A stretch of 15,020 bases of DNA from DASYYE01 sp035946955. GTDB lineage: Bacteria > Actinomycetota > Actinomycetes > Streptosporangiales > Streptosporangiaceae. The stretch spans positions 1 through 15,020 of the forward strand of contig DASYYE010000054.1 in assembly GCA_035946955.1 (NCBI GenBank), given 5' to 3'. Each line of letters begins with the position of its first letter. Positions within the stretch are counted from its first letter, which is position 1. Under the pieces are notes generated by a model, which did not search any database, was not told where the DNA came from, and saw only the letters and a list, made by a program, of their open reading frames with translations. Positions 7,237 to 13,300 of this stretch are shown here, one piece after another. The position numbers and the translations under genes were made by a program.

Positions 7237-7292
7237 CCGCCCCTGCCACACGTGCCCCCGCCAACCACGCACCGTGCGGACGGTGGCTGTGA
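7233..7292 (+). CDS. 19-codon mini-ORF bridging kinase and deaminase-like genes
   Basis: ATG at 7233 overlaps the stop of the HPr-kinase-like gene (ATGA). It is preceded by an excellent Shine-Dalgarno, GGAGG at 7223-7227, 5 nt away. It encodes MTAPATRAPANHAPCGRWL, and its TGA (7290-7292) overlaps the GTG start of the next gene at 7289. The next gene has no visible Shine-Dalgarno of its own, so the most economical reading is a coupling relay that delivers ribosomes to 7289. A functional peptide (one Cys, one Trp, no membrane character) is possible but unsupported. Confidence 0.5.
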   Translation: MTAPATRAPANHAPCGRWL

Positions 7293-7831
7293 TCCTCACC
7301 GGACCTGAGATCGTCCGCTGCGTGGCAGCAGGCGAGATCTACATCGACGACTTCTGCCCCTCCCGCGTGGAGCCCAACAGCTACGCCTTCCGGCTCGCGC
7401 CCAGGCTCCTGCAGTATGACGGCGACGTGCTCGACAGCTTCGAGCGCCAGGAAGTGACCGAGTTGCTCGTCGGGACCGAGGGAACCGTCCTCGAACCTGG
7501 CCGCTTCTACCTGGGTGCCACCATGGAAGGAATGGGCAGCCCGCACTACGCGGCCACGCTGTACGCCTGCCGGTCGGTGTCCACGCTCGGCATCTGGATC
7601 CAGTTCTCCGCCCCGCTCGGCCACAGCGGGGCAGTCTTCCCCTGGACCCTGGAGATCACGGTGGCGAACCCGGTCCGGGTCTATCCGGGGATGGTCATCG
7701 GGAAGCTTGCCTTCTGGGCGATGCAGGGAGAGGCCCTGCAGTACGACGGCAAGTACACCGGTTCTGCTGCGGCTGTCGCGTCCAGGCTCAGCCAGGACGG
7801 CATGGCGTCGTCGCGCCAGGTGGGTGCCTGA
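7289..7831 (+). CDS. Stand-alone dCTP-deaminase-like protein, 180 aa, degenerate motif 2
   Basis: It aligns without gaps to residues 1-156 of the fusion protein at 3713, with about 76 identities by eye. Shared segments are MILTG, EPNSYAFRL, VLEPGR, VYPGM and GKY (154-156). The GTG at 7289 is chosen because it yields MILTG exactly matching the paralogue; GTGs at 7274 and 7283 would add 2-5 residues. The family is the trimeric dCTP deaminase/dUTPase fold. Motif 2 is broken: CRSVSTLG replaces RSSVARLG, so the E. coli Ser111 and Arg115 positions are Arg95 and Thr99. The equivalent of the invariant Asp is His112, and the FEG of motif 3 is lost. The general-base Glu position is kept (Glu122). A homo-oligomer is therefore unlikely to deaminate dCTP. 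It may pair with the fused paralogue or serve a binding role. Confidence 0.85.
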   Translation: MILTGPEIVRCVAAGEIYIDDFCPSRVEPNSYAFRLAPRLLQYDGDVLDSFERQEVTELLVGTEGTVLEPGRFYLGATMEGMGSPHYAATLYACRSVSTLGIWIQFSAPLGHSGAVFPWTLEITVANPVRVYPGMVIGKLAFWAMQGEALQYDGKYTGSAAAVASRLSQDGMASSRQVGA

Positions 7832-7832
7832 C

Positions 7833-8798
7833 ATGACACCCGCGACCCCGCCCCGCCCGATCAGCACGGAGGAACTCCGCGAGTTCTCCCGCCGCACGCC
7901 AGCACGCGCAGCGCTGGCGATCGCCCGCCAGTGGGCCATCATCCTCCTCGCTGGCGGTGCGGCCGTGTGGTGGGGCCAGTGGTACGGGTACCTGCTCGCC
8001 ATCATCGTCATCGCCACGCGCCAGCACGCCCTCGCGGTCCTGATGCACGACGGCGCACACCGCCTGCTGTTCGCGGGCCGCAGGCTCAACGACCTCGTCA
8101 GCGACGTGCTGCTCGCGTTCCCGCTGTTCGTGAGCACCACGCTGTACCGGCGCCACCACCTGGACCACCACCGGTTCCTCAACACCGACAAAGACCCCGA
8201 CCTCGACCTGGCCTCGCTCGGCAACACCACCAGGGACTGGGTGCGGCTGTTCGCGGGCGACCTCACCGGCGTGAACCTGCTCAAGACCGTCGACACCTTG
8301 ACCCAGTTCTCGCTCCTGCCGGTGCTGCGCGGCAACCGCGAGGTCGCACGGGCGATGGGCCGCGACCGCCTCTTTCTGTTCCTCGCCCAGCTCGCAGTGC
8401 TGACAGCCGTCCTGGCGGTGACCGATGGCTGGCTGGTGTACCTGCTGCTGTGGGTCGTGCCATCACTCACCGCGCTGAGTATGATCCTTCGCCTGCGCGC
8501 GGCGGCCGAGCACGTCGGCTGTGACCTGGAGGACGGACCTGGCGGGACCCGCACCGTCACTGCCGGGCCCATCGAACGGTTCCTGTTCTCGCCCTGCCGC
8601 ATCAACTACCACCTGGCACACCACCTGTACCCGAGCGTCCCCTGCTACAACCTGAACTTGCTGCACCGCAGGCTGATGGAGAACCCCGGCATCAGCTCCC
8701 GCGCCCACATCTCCCGCTCGTACCTGTTCGGCCGGGACAGCGTGCTCAACCACATCGCCGAGGCGCGCAAGCGGCGCGCCGCGACCGCTGGCGTCTGA
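7833..8798 (+). CDS. Membrane fatty-acid-desaturase-like di-iron enzyme, 321 aa
   Basis: It carries all three histidine boxes of the membrane desaturase/hydroxylase superfamily: HDGAH (72-76), HHLDHH (108-113) and HLAHH (260-264). Hydrophobic membrane segments lie around 33-62, 90-104 and 182-216. Such enzymes use a non-haem di-iron centre with O2 and external electrons to desaturate or hydroxylate an acyl chain or another hydrophobic substrate. The length is typical for a bacterial acyl-lipid or acyl-thioester desaturase. The ATG is 1 bp after the upstream stop; AGGTGGG lies about 9 nt before it. No ferredoxin or reductase gene is next to it, so electrons presumably come from the host. In a biosynthetic operon it more likely acts on a pathway acyl group than on membrane lipid; that is inference. 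Confidence 0.88.
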   Translation: MTPATPPRPISTEELREFSRRTPARAALAIARQWAIILLAGGAAVWWGQWYGYLLAIIVIATRQHALAVLMHDGAHRLLFAGRRLNDLVSDVLLAFPLFVSTTLYRRHHLDHHRFLNTDKDPDLDLASLGNTTRDWVRLFAGDLTGVNLLKTVDTLTQFSLLPVLRGNREVARAMGRDRLFLFLAQLAVLTAVLAVTDGWLVYLLLWVVPSLTALSMILRLRAAAEHVGCDLEDGPGGTRTVTAGPIERFLFSPCRINYHLAHHLYPSVPCYNLNLLHRRLMENPGISSRAHISRSYLFGRDSVLNHIAEARKRRAATAGV

Positions 8799-8812
8799 CC
8801 CACGAGGAACCG

Positions 8813-9880
8813 ATGCACACACAAACCCAACTGCCCGCCATTCCCGCTGGCCTGCCCGCGGCGAGGCTGCGGCATGCCGACGCCTTCCTTGCCATGCGGG
8901 GCTTGGACCGTGGCGGGGTCGAGCGGCTGATGCAAGCGAAGGCAGGACCTGCCGAACATGTGCTGCTGACCAGCTCGCCCGTGCACGGGCTCGCCAACTC
9001 CACCAGCGACCTGGACTTCATCCGCGTGCAGGCCGAAGTGCCCCAGACCGAACGGATGGCGACCCAGCTGTTCGAAGGCGGCAACCACCTGGAGCTGATC
9101 ACCTTCAGCGCGGGGGAAACGGCGCAGGCCCTTCGCGCGCTGACGGCGCTGGCGGGCGAGGCTGCACCCGCGGTCGTCCTCGGGCACCGTGGCTGGGACA
9201 GGGCCCACACCGTCCGCCGCAAGTACCTCGAAAGGCTCGTCAACGGCGTTGCCATGGACGCCACCATGCCCTACCTCGGCCACCTCCCCGTGCTGGCCCG
9301 GGTGTGGAAGTGGTCATCCCTGCACACAGCGGCGGAGCAGGCCTTCTACCTACGGCTGGCCGAGGAGGCAGGCGAGTCGCGTGGTCGCCTTGGGTATGCG
9401 GCCGGCGCGCTGCTCCACCTCATGGACGCGACGTTGTCCCACTACGGCCACGTGTTCTCGAACCGCAAGTGGTACCTCCTGAGGTGGCGCCGGTTCCTGG
9501 CGTCGGATGAGGCGGCGAGCGGCCCCGCGGCCGGGTACGCCGATGCCATCGAAGGGCTGTGGCACCAGGTCAGCGCGGCGCTGGCGGACGGCACCGCGGC
9601 GGCGCTGGCCCCCAGGCTCGCCGATCTCATGGGACAGGTCTTCGAGACGGCCGGGGAAGGACGTGTGCCCGCGCTCGAGGTCACGTTGCACGGTGCACCG
9701 CAGCCGCTCACGTTCCTGCCCGGGGCGCAGATGCTGCTCGGCGCCGCGAGTGTGTTCGTTGGCGACGGGCCGCTGGCAGCGGGGACGGTCGAGCTGACCC
9801 GCGGCGCCACCCTCCCCGGCGACCCGGGGGACCTGCTGCGAGCCGCGCGCGGGGGAGCCCTCCGCCTGCTGCCAGCCTGA
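8813..9880 (+). CDS. Nucleotidyltransferase-fold protein, 355 aa
   Basis: Residues about 50-97 resemble the minimal nucleotidyltransferase (polymerase-beta-like) core. The loop SSPVHGLANSTSDLDF carries the D-x-D pair Asp66 and Asp68, and a third acidic residue, Glu94, lies in the strand HLELITF. The usual Gly-Ser of the first loop is Ser-Ser. The remainder is mostly helical and contains WKWSSLHTAAEQAFYLRL and LMDATLSHYGHVFSNRKWYL; I do not recognise it. Family members move a nucleoside monophosphate from NTP to a hydroxyl, phosphate or protein. Relatives in some lasso-peptide clusters accompany an HprK-like kinase, as here. SD GAGGAA precedes the ATG; the gap to the desaturase gene is 14 bp. 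The fold call is moderate; the exact activity is unknown. Confidence 0.6.
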   Translation: MHTQTQLPAIPAGLPAARLRHADAFLAMRGLDRGGVERLMQAKAGPAEHVLLTSSPVHGLANSTSDLDFIRVQAEVPQTERMATQLFEGGNHLELITFSAGETAQALRALTALAGEAAPAVVLGHRGWDRAHTVRRKYLERLVNGVAMDATMPYLGHLPVLARVWKWSSLHTAAEQAFYLRLAEEAGESRGRLGYAAGALLHLMDATLSHYGHVFSNRKWYLLRWRRFLASDEAASGPAAGYADAIEGLWHQVSAALADGTAAALAPRLADLMGQVFETAGEGRVPALEVTLHGAPQPLTFLPGAQMLLGAASVFVGDGPLAAGTVELTRGATLPGDPGDLLRAARGGALRLLPA

Positions 9881-9913
9881 TGACCATGCCGTCGCTACCC
9901 AAGAAGGAGAACC

Positions 9914-10477
9914 ATGGATCAGTCCCGCGCCACTGAGGAAGCGGCCTCAGGTGTCCGCTGGTTCCCCTCGGCGCGCAGCGGCCGGGGGCTGGCCCCCGAA
10001 CACGCCGTGCGGGCGTGGTCCACTGCGGCCTGGCTGCTCGCCGTCGAAGGCCGCGCCTACCTCGAAGACATGGCGGGCGGCGTGGACCAGCCGGAGCTGC
10101 GCTGGATAGTGCGGCTACGCTTGGCCGAACTGCTGCTCGACATCGACCTCCTGCTCGGTGGGTACGCCGCCATCCAGGACGGCCACCAGCTCGCCATGGC
10201 CCTGGAGTACGGTCTGCACACAGTCGCCGAGGTGGATGGACCGCGGCTCGTGAGCCTCTTCGCCCTTGGCGGGGGGCCCGGCGGTCCCGCCCACGGCGAC
10301 GGAGCCGTGCCGCAGTTGTGGGAAGAGCTCTGTGCGGCCTTCCCTGGCCGGCTGCCCAACCCCCTGCTGGCCTCGGGCCAGCGGGAGATCCTCCGCGCCT
10401 TGCGGTACTGGTCCAAACTGTGCACCGCGGCGGGCACGGACGCTGCCTTCCTTGAGCCCTTCCTCAAGGACGCGTGA
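9914..10477 (+). CDS. Unrecognised helical protein, 187 aa
   Basis: A real gene by position and signals: strong SD AAGGAG about 5 nt before ATG, a 33-bp gap to the upstream gene and 4 bp to the next, and actinomycete codon use. I do not recognise the family. The protein is probably soluble and largely alpha-helical, with segments such as HAVRAWSTAAWLLAVEGRAY (about 35-54) and LRLAELLLDIDLLLGGY (about 70-86). A Gly/Pro-rich loop follows (GGGPGGPAHGDG), then a C-terminal helical block with QREILRALRYWSKLC. There is no signal peptide, Cys/His metal motif or P-loop. It could be a small partner of the nucleotidyltransferase-like protein just upstream; that rests only on adjacency. Confidence 0.7.
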   Translation: MDQSRATEEAASGVRWFPSARSGRGLAPEHAVRAWSTAAWLLAVEGRAYLEDMAGGVDQPELRWIVRLRLAELLLDIDLLLGGYAAIQDGHQLAMALEYGLHTVAEVDGPRLVSLFALGGGPGGPAHGDGAVPQLWEELCAAFPGRLPNPLLASGQREILRALRYWSKLCTAAGTDAAFLEPFLKDA

Positions 10478-10481
10478 ACGG

Positions 10482-11756
10482 ATGCGCACGTTCGTCGACC
10501 GCTACGGCGCCGCGTTCGGCCGCAACAAGGCGATGCTGCTGCGCATGGCCGGCCTGTACGGCGGCGAGCAGGAGGCGAGCGGTGCCTGGATAACGGACAC
10601 GGCGGGACGCCGCTGGCTGGACTTCGGGTCGTTCGGCCTCCACCTGGTCGGGCACCGCCACCCGAAGGTGGTGGCCGCGGCGGCCGCGCAGCTCGGGCTC
10701 ATGGGCCTGTCAGGCAAGGTCCTCGGCAACACTGCGGCGACCGCATGTGCCGAGGCGCTGATCGCGGTAACCCCCCAGCAGCTTGACCGGGTGGCGTTCG
10801 CCAACACGGGCGCCGAGGCCGTCGAGATGTCGATCAAGATGGCGGCACTTGCGACAGGCCGTGACGAGTTCATGGCCCTGCGCGGTTCGTACCACGGCAA
10901 GACATCAGGTGCGCTGCACCTGTCCGATACGGTGTCGGGCCGCTCGCCACTGCCGCTGGCAGCGCCGGTCCACTTCGTGGAACCCGGTGACGAAGCCGCG
11001 GCACGTGGGCTGCTCGCCACCGGCCGGATCGCCGCCGTCTTCGCCGAGCCCGTGCAGGGCGAGGGAGGCATCCGCCCGGTCTGTCCTGCCTTCCTCGGCT
11101 TCCTGCGGGACGAGACGCAGCGGAACGGCTCGCTCCTCGTGTTCGACGAGATCCAGACCGGCCTGGGCCGCTGTGGCCGGCTGTGGCGTTCGGCCCTGGA
11201 CACCCCCCCCGATGTCCTGCTCACCGGGAAGGTGCTCGGCGGGGGACTGGTGCCCCTCGCGGCGGTCATCTACTCATCGGCCCGCATCGGCGCGAGCAGC
11301 GCCGACCCTGTCGTGCTCGCGTCCTCGTTCGCTGGTGGGGCGCTTGCCGGGGCGGTCGGCAGCGCGGTCCTCGACCTGGTGAGCCAGCACGGGTTCCTCG
11401 AGGGCGTCCGCACGCTCGGCGCGGACGCTCGCCGCCTCCTTTCTGAACTGCTGGGGGGTGACCCGAGGATCGCCGCCATCCGTGGCGAGGGCCTGATGAT
11501 CGGGCTGGAGGCGGCGGAGGACGCCATCGCTGGGCACGTGGTGCTCGAAGCCGCCAAGCGCGGCGTCCTGCTGAGTTTCTGCCTCAGCAACCCTGCCGTG
11601 CTGCGTCTCTACCCGCCGGCCGTGATCAGCGGCCATGACCTGGCAGACGGAATCACCCGTGTCGTGGACGCGGTGGCGGCATGCCCGCCAGCCAGGGCCG
11701 CACCACTGCATTCCGCGCCGACCGCCTCGCCGGTGGGCATGCGAGAAAGGATCTGA
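10482..11756 (+). CDS. Class III PLP-dependent aminotransferase, 424 aa
   Basis: Fold-type I, class III (acetylornithine/GABA/omega-amino family) with all expected motifs. These are ANTGAEAVE (107-115) for phosphate and substrate binding, SYHGK (136-140), FAEPVQGEGG (187-196), VFDEIQTGLGRCG (220-232) with Asp222 for the pyridine nitrogen, and LLTGKVLGGGLVPLA (246-260) with the Schiff-base Lys250. It transfers an amino group between an amino acid and an aldehyde or ketone; class III enzymes often act on terminal (omega) amines or aldehydes. The start is ATG at 10482, 4 bp after the upstream stop, with AAGGA about 12 nt before it; the open frame extends upstream but only inside the preceding gene. 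Paired with the reductase at 12202 it could convert a reduced acyl aldehyde to an amine (inference). Confidence 0.92.
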   Translation: MRTFVDRYGAAFGRNKAMLLRMAGLYGGEQEASGAWITDTAGRRWLDFGSFGLHLVGHRHPKVVAAAAAQLGLMGLSGKVLGNTAATACAEALIAVTPQQLDRVAFANTGAEAVEMSIKMAALATGRDEFMALRGSYHGKTSGALHLSDTVSGRSPLPLAAPVHFVEPGDEAAARGLLATGRIAAVFAEPVQGEGGIRPVCPAFLGFLRDETQRNGSLLVFDEIQTGLGRCGRLWRSALDTPPDVLLTGKVLGGGLVPLAAVIYSSARIGASSADPVVLASSFAGGALAGAVGSAVLDLVSQHGFLEGVRTLGADARRLLSELLGGDPRIAAIRGEGLMIGLEAAEDAIAGHVVLEAAKRGVLLSFCLSNPAVLRLYPPAVISGHDLADGITRVVDAVAACPPARAAPLHSAPTASPVGMRERI

Positions 11757-11758
11757 AG

Positions 11759-12205
11759 TTGCCGACAGTCCGCACTTCTGTGGACATCGCCGGTGTCATC
11801 ATCGACGACGTCTGGGACACCGTCTGCGAGTTCGAGCTCTACCCGCGGTACATGGCCGATGTCGTGGAGATCCGCTTCCTCGAGCGAACCGAGCACGAGG
11901 GCTTGAGTTCCTGGCGCGTGCTGCTCAACGGCAGCGAGCTGACCTGGGACGAGAAGGACTACTTCACGCCACCCCACCGGGTGGACTTCGAGCAGACCGA
12001 TGGTGACCTGGAGGTCTTCCGCGGGTCATGGACCTTGGAGGAGTCCGGCGACGTCGTCACGGTCACCCTGGAGATCGAGTTCGACCTCGGGATCCCCTCG
12101 CTGGCTGCGGTCCTCGACCCGATCGGAGTCCAGGCGATCCACTCCAACGCACGCAGCATGCTCACCGCCATCAGCGAACGCCGCACGGTGGCGGCCACCC
12201 CGTGA
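11759..12205 (+). CDS. SRPBCC (polyketide cyclase/COQ10-like) protein, 148 aa
   Basis: A single START/Bet v 1-like domain of normal length. It opens with VRTSVDIAGVIIDDVWDTV, followed by YPRYMADVVEIRFLER, then WDEKDYFTPPHRVDFEQTDG, and closes with a long helix (DPIGVQAIHSNARSML). Members of this fold hold a hydrophobic ligand in a cavity and act as aromatase/cyclases, lipid or quinone carriers, or ligand-shaping proteins. The start is the TTG at 11759, with AAAGGA at 11746-11751 (7 nt spacing) and 2 nt after the aminotransferase stop; a GTG at 11780 would shorten it by 7 residues. The stop overlaps the next gene's GTG. With no polyketide synthase here, it more likely binds the acyl or aldehyde intermediate between its two enzyme neighbours; that is inference. 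Confidence 0.75.
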   Translation: MPTVRTSVDIAGVIIDDVWDTVCEFELYPRYMADVVEIRFLERTEHEGLSSWRVLLNGSELTWDEKDYFTPPHRVDFEQTDGDLEVFRGSWTLEESGDVVTVTLEIEFDLGIPSLAAVLDPIGVQAIHSNARSMLTAISERRTVAATP

Positions 12206-13281
12206 GCGCGCCACCCATCGTCGTCACAGGAATCGGCGGAGCGGTCGGCAGCGAGTTCGCTGCCACCCTGGTCAGGACGCTGCCGCAAGCCACCGTGGTC
12301 GGGGTGTTCAGCGGGGAACGCAGCAGGCGCGCATTCTTCGCCCGCGCCAGCGCGGACATGGCCACCAGGGTCGTCCCCGTGCTGTGCGACCTTTCGGACA
12401 CCGCCGCCACGGCGGCTCTGGCGCACCAACTGTGCAGCGTGAGACCAGCAGTGGTGGTCCACGCCGCGGCGAACGTGAGCTGGACCGCGTCGCTGGAAGA
12501 CGCGCGGCGCGCCAACGTCGGGGCCACACGGAACACCGCCGAACTCGCGCGCGCGGCTGGCTGCCAGCGTCTGATCTTCGTGTCATCGGCCTACACATCC
12601 ACGCAGGACTGGGAGTACCGCAACAGCTACGAGCAGAGCAAGGCAGAGGCCGAACAGTTGCTCCGCACCGCCTACGCCGACCTCCAGCCCGCTGTCTTCG
12701 CATGCAGCCTGGTAGTCGGCAGCAGCGTCACGGGCGCCATCTCCCGCTTCCACGGCCTGTACCCGCTGCTGAGACTGCTGGAGGAGTATCAGCCACCTTT
12801 CCTGCCAGGCAACCGTGACGAGCGCATCGATATCGTCCCGGTGGACTGGGCGGCACGCGAACTGTGCGCGATGACGGCGAGGGCTCTTTCCCGGGAGCCA
12901 GCGGCCGACGTGGTCGCAGCCGCGGGCGACCGCGCCCCCCTGCTGTCCGAGTTGGCCGAGGCCGCGGTGGCCGCACTCAACCGGGTGCGTCAGGCACAAG
13001 GCCGGCCGCTGCTCGCCGAGGTGCCCCTGGTGCCGTTCCGCCGCTGGGACTTCCTGCGCCGCTCCATCGCAGCCTGGAACGTCACCCAGATCAAGGTTCC
13101 GGACGCAGCCACGCTCGACCGGCTCATCTCGGTGTACCGCCCCTACCTCGAGAGCGCGCGGGTACGGTCGCCCCAGGGCACCACCTGCCCGCCACCTCCG
13201 TGGCGTGACTACCTCGACATCGTCGTGGAGCGGTGGATGGCGGACAACAGCCGCCGGGTGCCCAGCAGGGCGTCGGCATGA
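12202..13281 (+). CDS. Extended SDR / thioester-reductase-like NAD(P)-dependent enzyme, 359 aa
   Basis: GTG start in a 4-bp overlap (GTGA) with the SRPBCC gene. An N-terminal Rossmann fold has VVTGIGGAVG (7-16; Gly10, Gly13, Gly16 in the extended-SDR GxxGxxG spacing). VVHAAANVSW precedes LEDARRANVGATRN. The catalytic residues are in VSSAYTS (Ser128-Ser129) and SYEQSKAEAEQ (Tyr143, Lys147). The sequence around these motifs (HAAanVsw, leeArraNv.gTrn, YeqSKaeaEqLl) resembles the NAD-binding-4 family, which includes fatty acyl-CoA reductases and carrier-protein thioester reductases, more than sugar epimerases. A C-terminal extension of about 150 residues would be the substrate lid. The likely reaction is reduction of an acyl thioester to aldehyde, or oxidation/reduction of a hydroxyl. 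A following aminotransferase step would give an amine. Confidence 0.8.
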   Translation: MSAPPIVVTGIGGAVGSEFAATLVRTLPQATVVGVFSGERSRRAFFARASADMATRVVPVLCDLSDTAATAALAHQLCSVRPAVVVHAAANVSWTASLEDARRANVGATRNTAELARAAGCQRLIFVSSAYTSTQDWEYRNSYEQSKAEAEQLLRTAYADLQPAVFACSLVVGSSVTGAISRFHGLYPLLRLLEEYQPPFLPGNRDERIDIVPVDWAARELCAMTARALSREPAADVVAAAGDRAPLLSELAEAAVAALNRVRQAQGRPLLAEVPLVPFRRWDFLRRSIAAWNVTQIKVPDAATLDRLISVYRPYLESARVRSPQGTTCPPPPWRDYLDIVVERWMADNSRRVPSRASA

Positions 13282-13300
13282 GTTCCGGCTGGGGAGGGGC

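Noticed and set aside
4319..8605. Long leftward open frames (4319-5653, 6139-7299, 7208-8605)
   Set aside because: They lie opposite well-supported rightward genes with intact catalytic motifs. Their translations are Arg/Gly/Ala-rich and show no domain.
9880..9936. A third mini-ORF (18 codons) starting in a TGATG overlap
   Set aside because: It has no Shine-Dalgarno of its own, and the gene it overlaps at 9914 has a strong AAGGAG, so there is no need for a relay.
8813..10477. A HEPN/MNT toxin-antitoxin pair
   Set aside because: The second protein lacks the R-x4-6-H HEPN ribonuclease motif, both are longer than usual, and the pair sits inside a biosynthetic operon.
11203..11210. A run of eight C residues in the aminotransferase gene as a slippage or phase-variation site
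   Set aside because: The frame is intact through it with all downstream motifs present. Such runs occur by chance in DNA this rich in GC.
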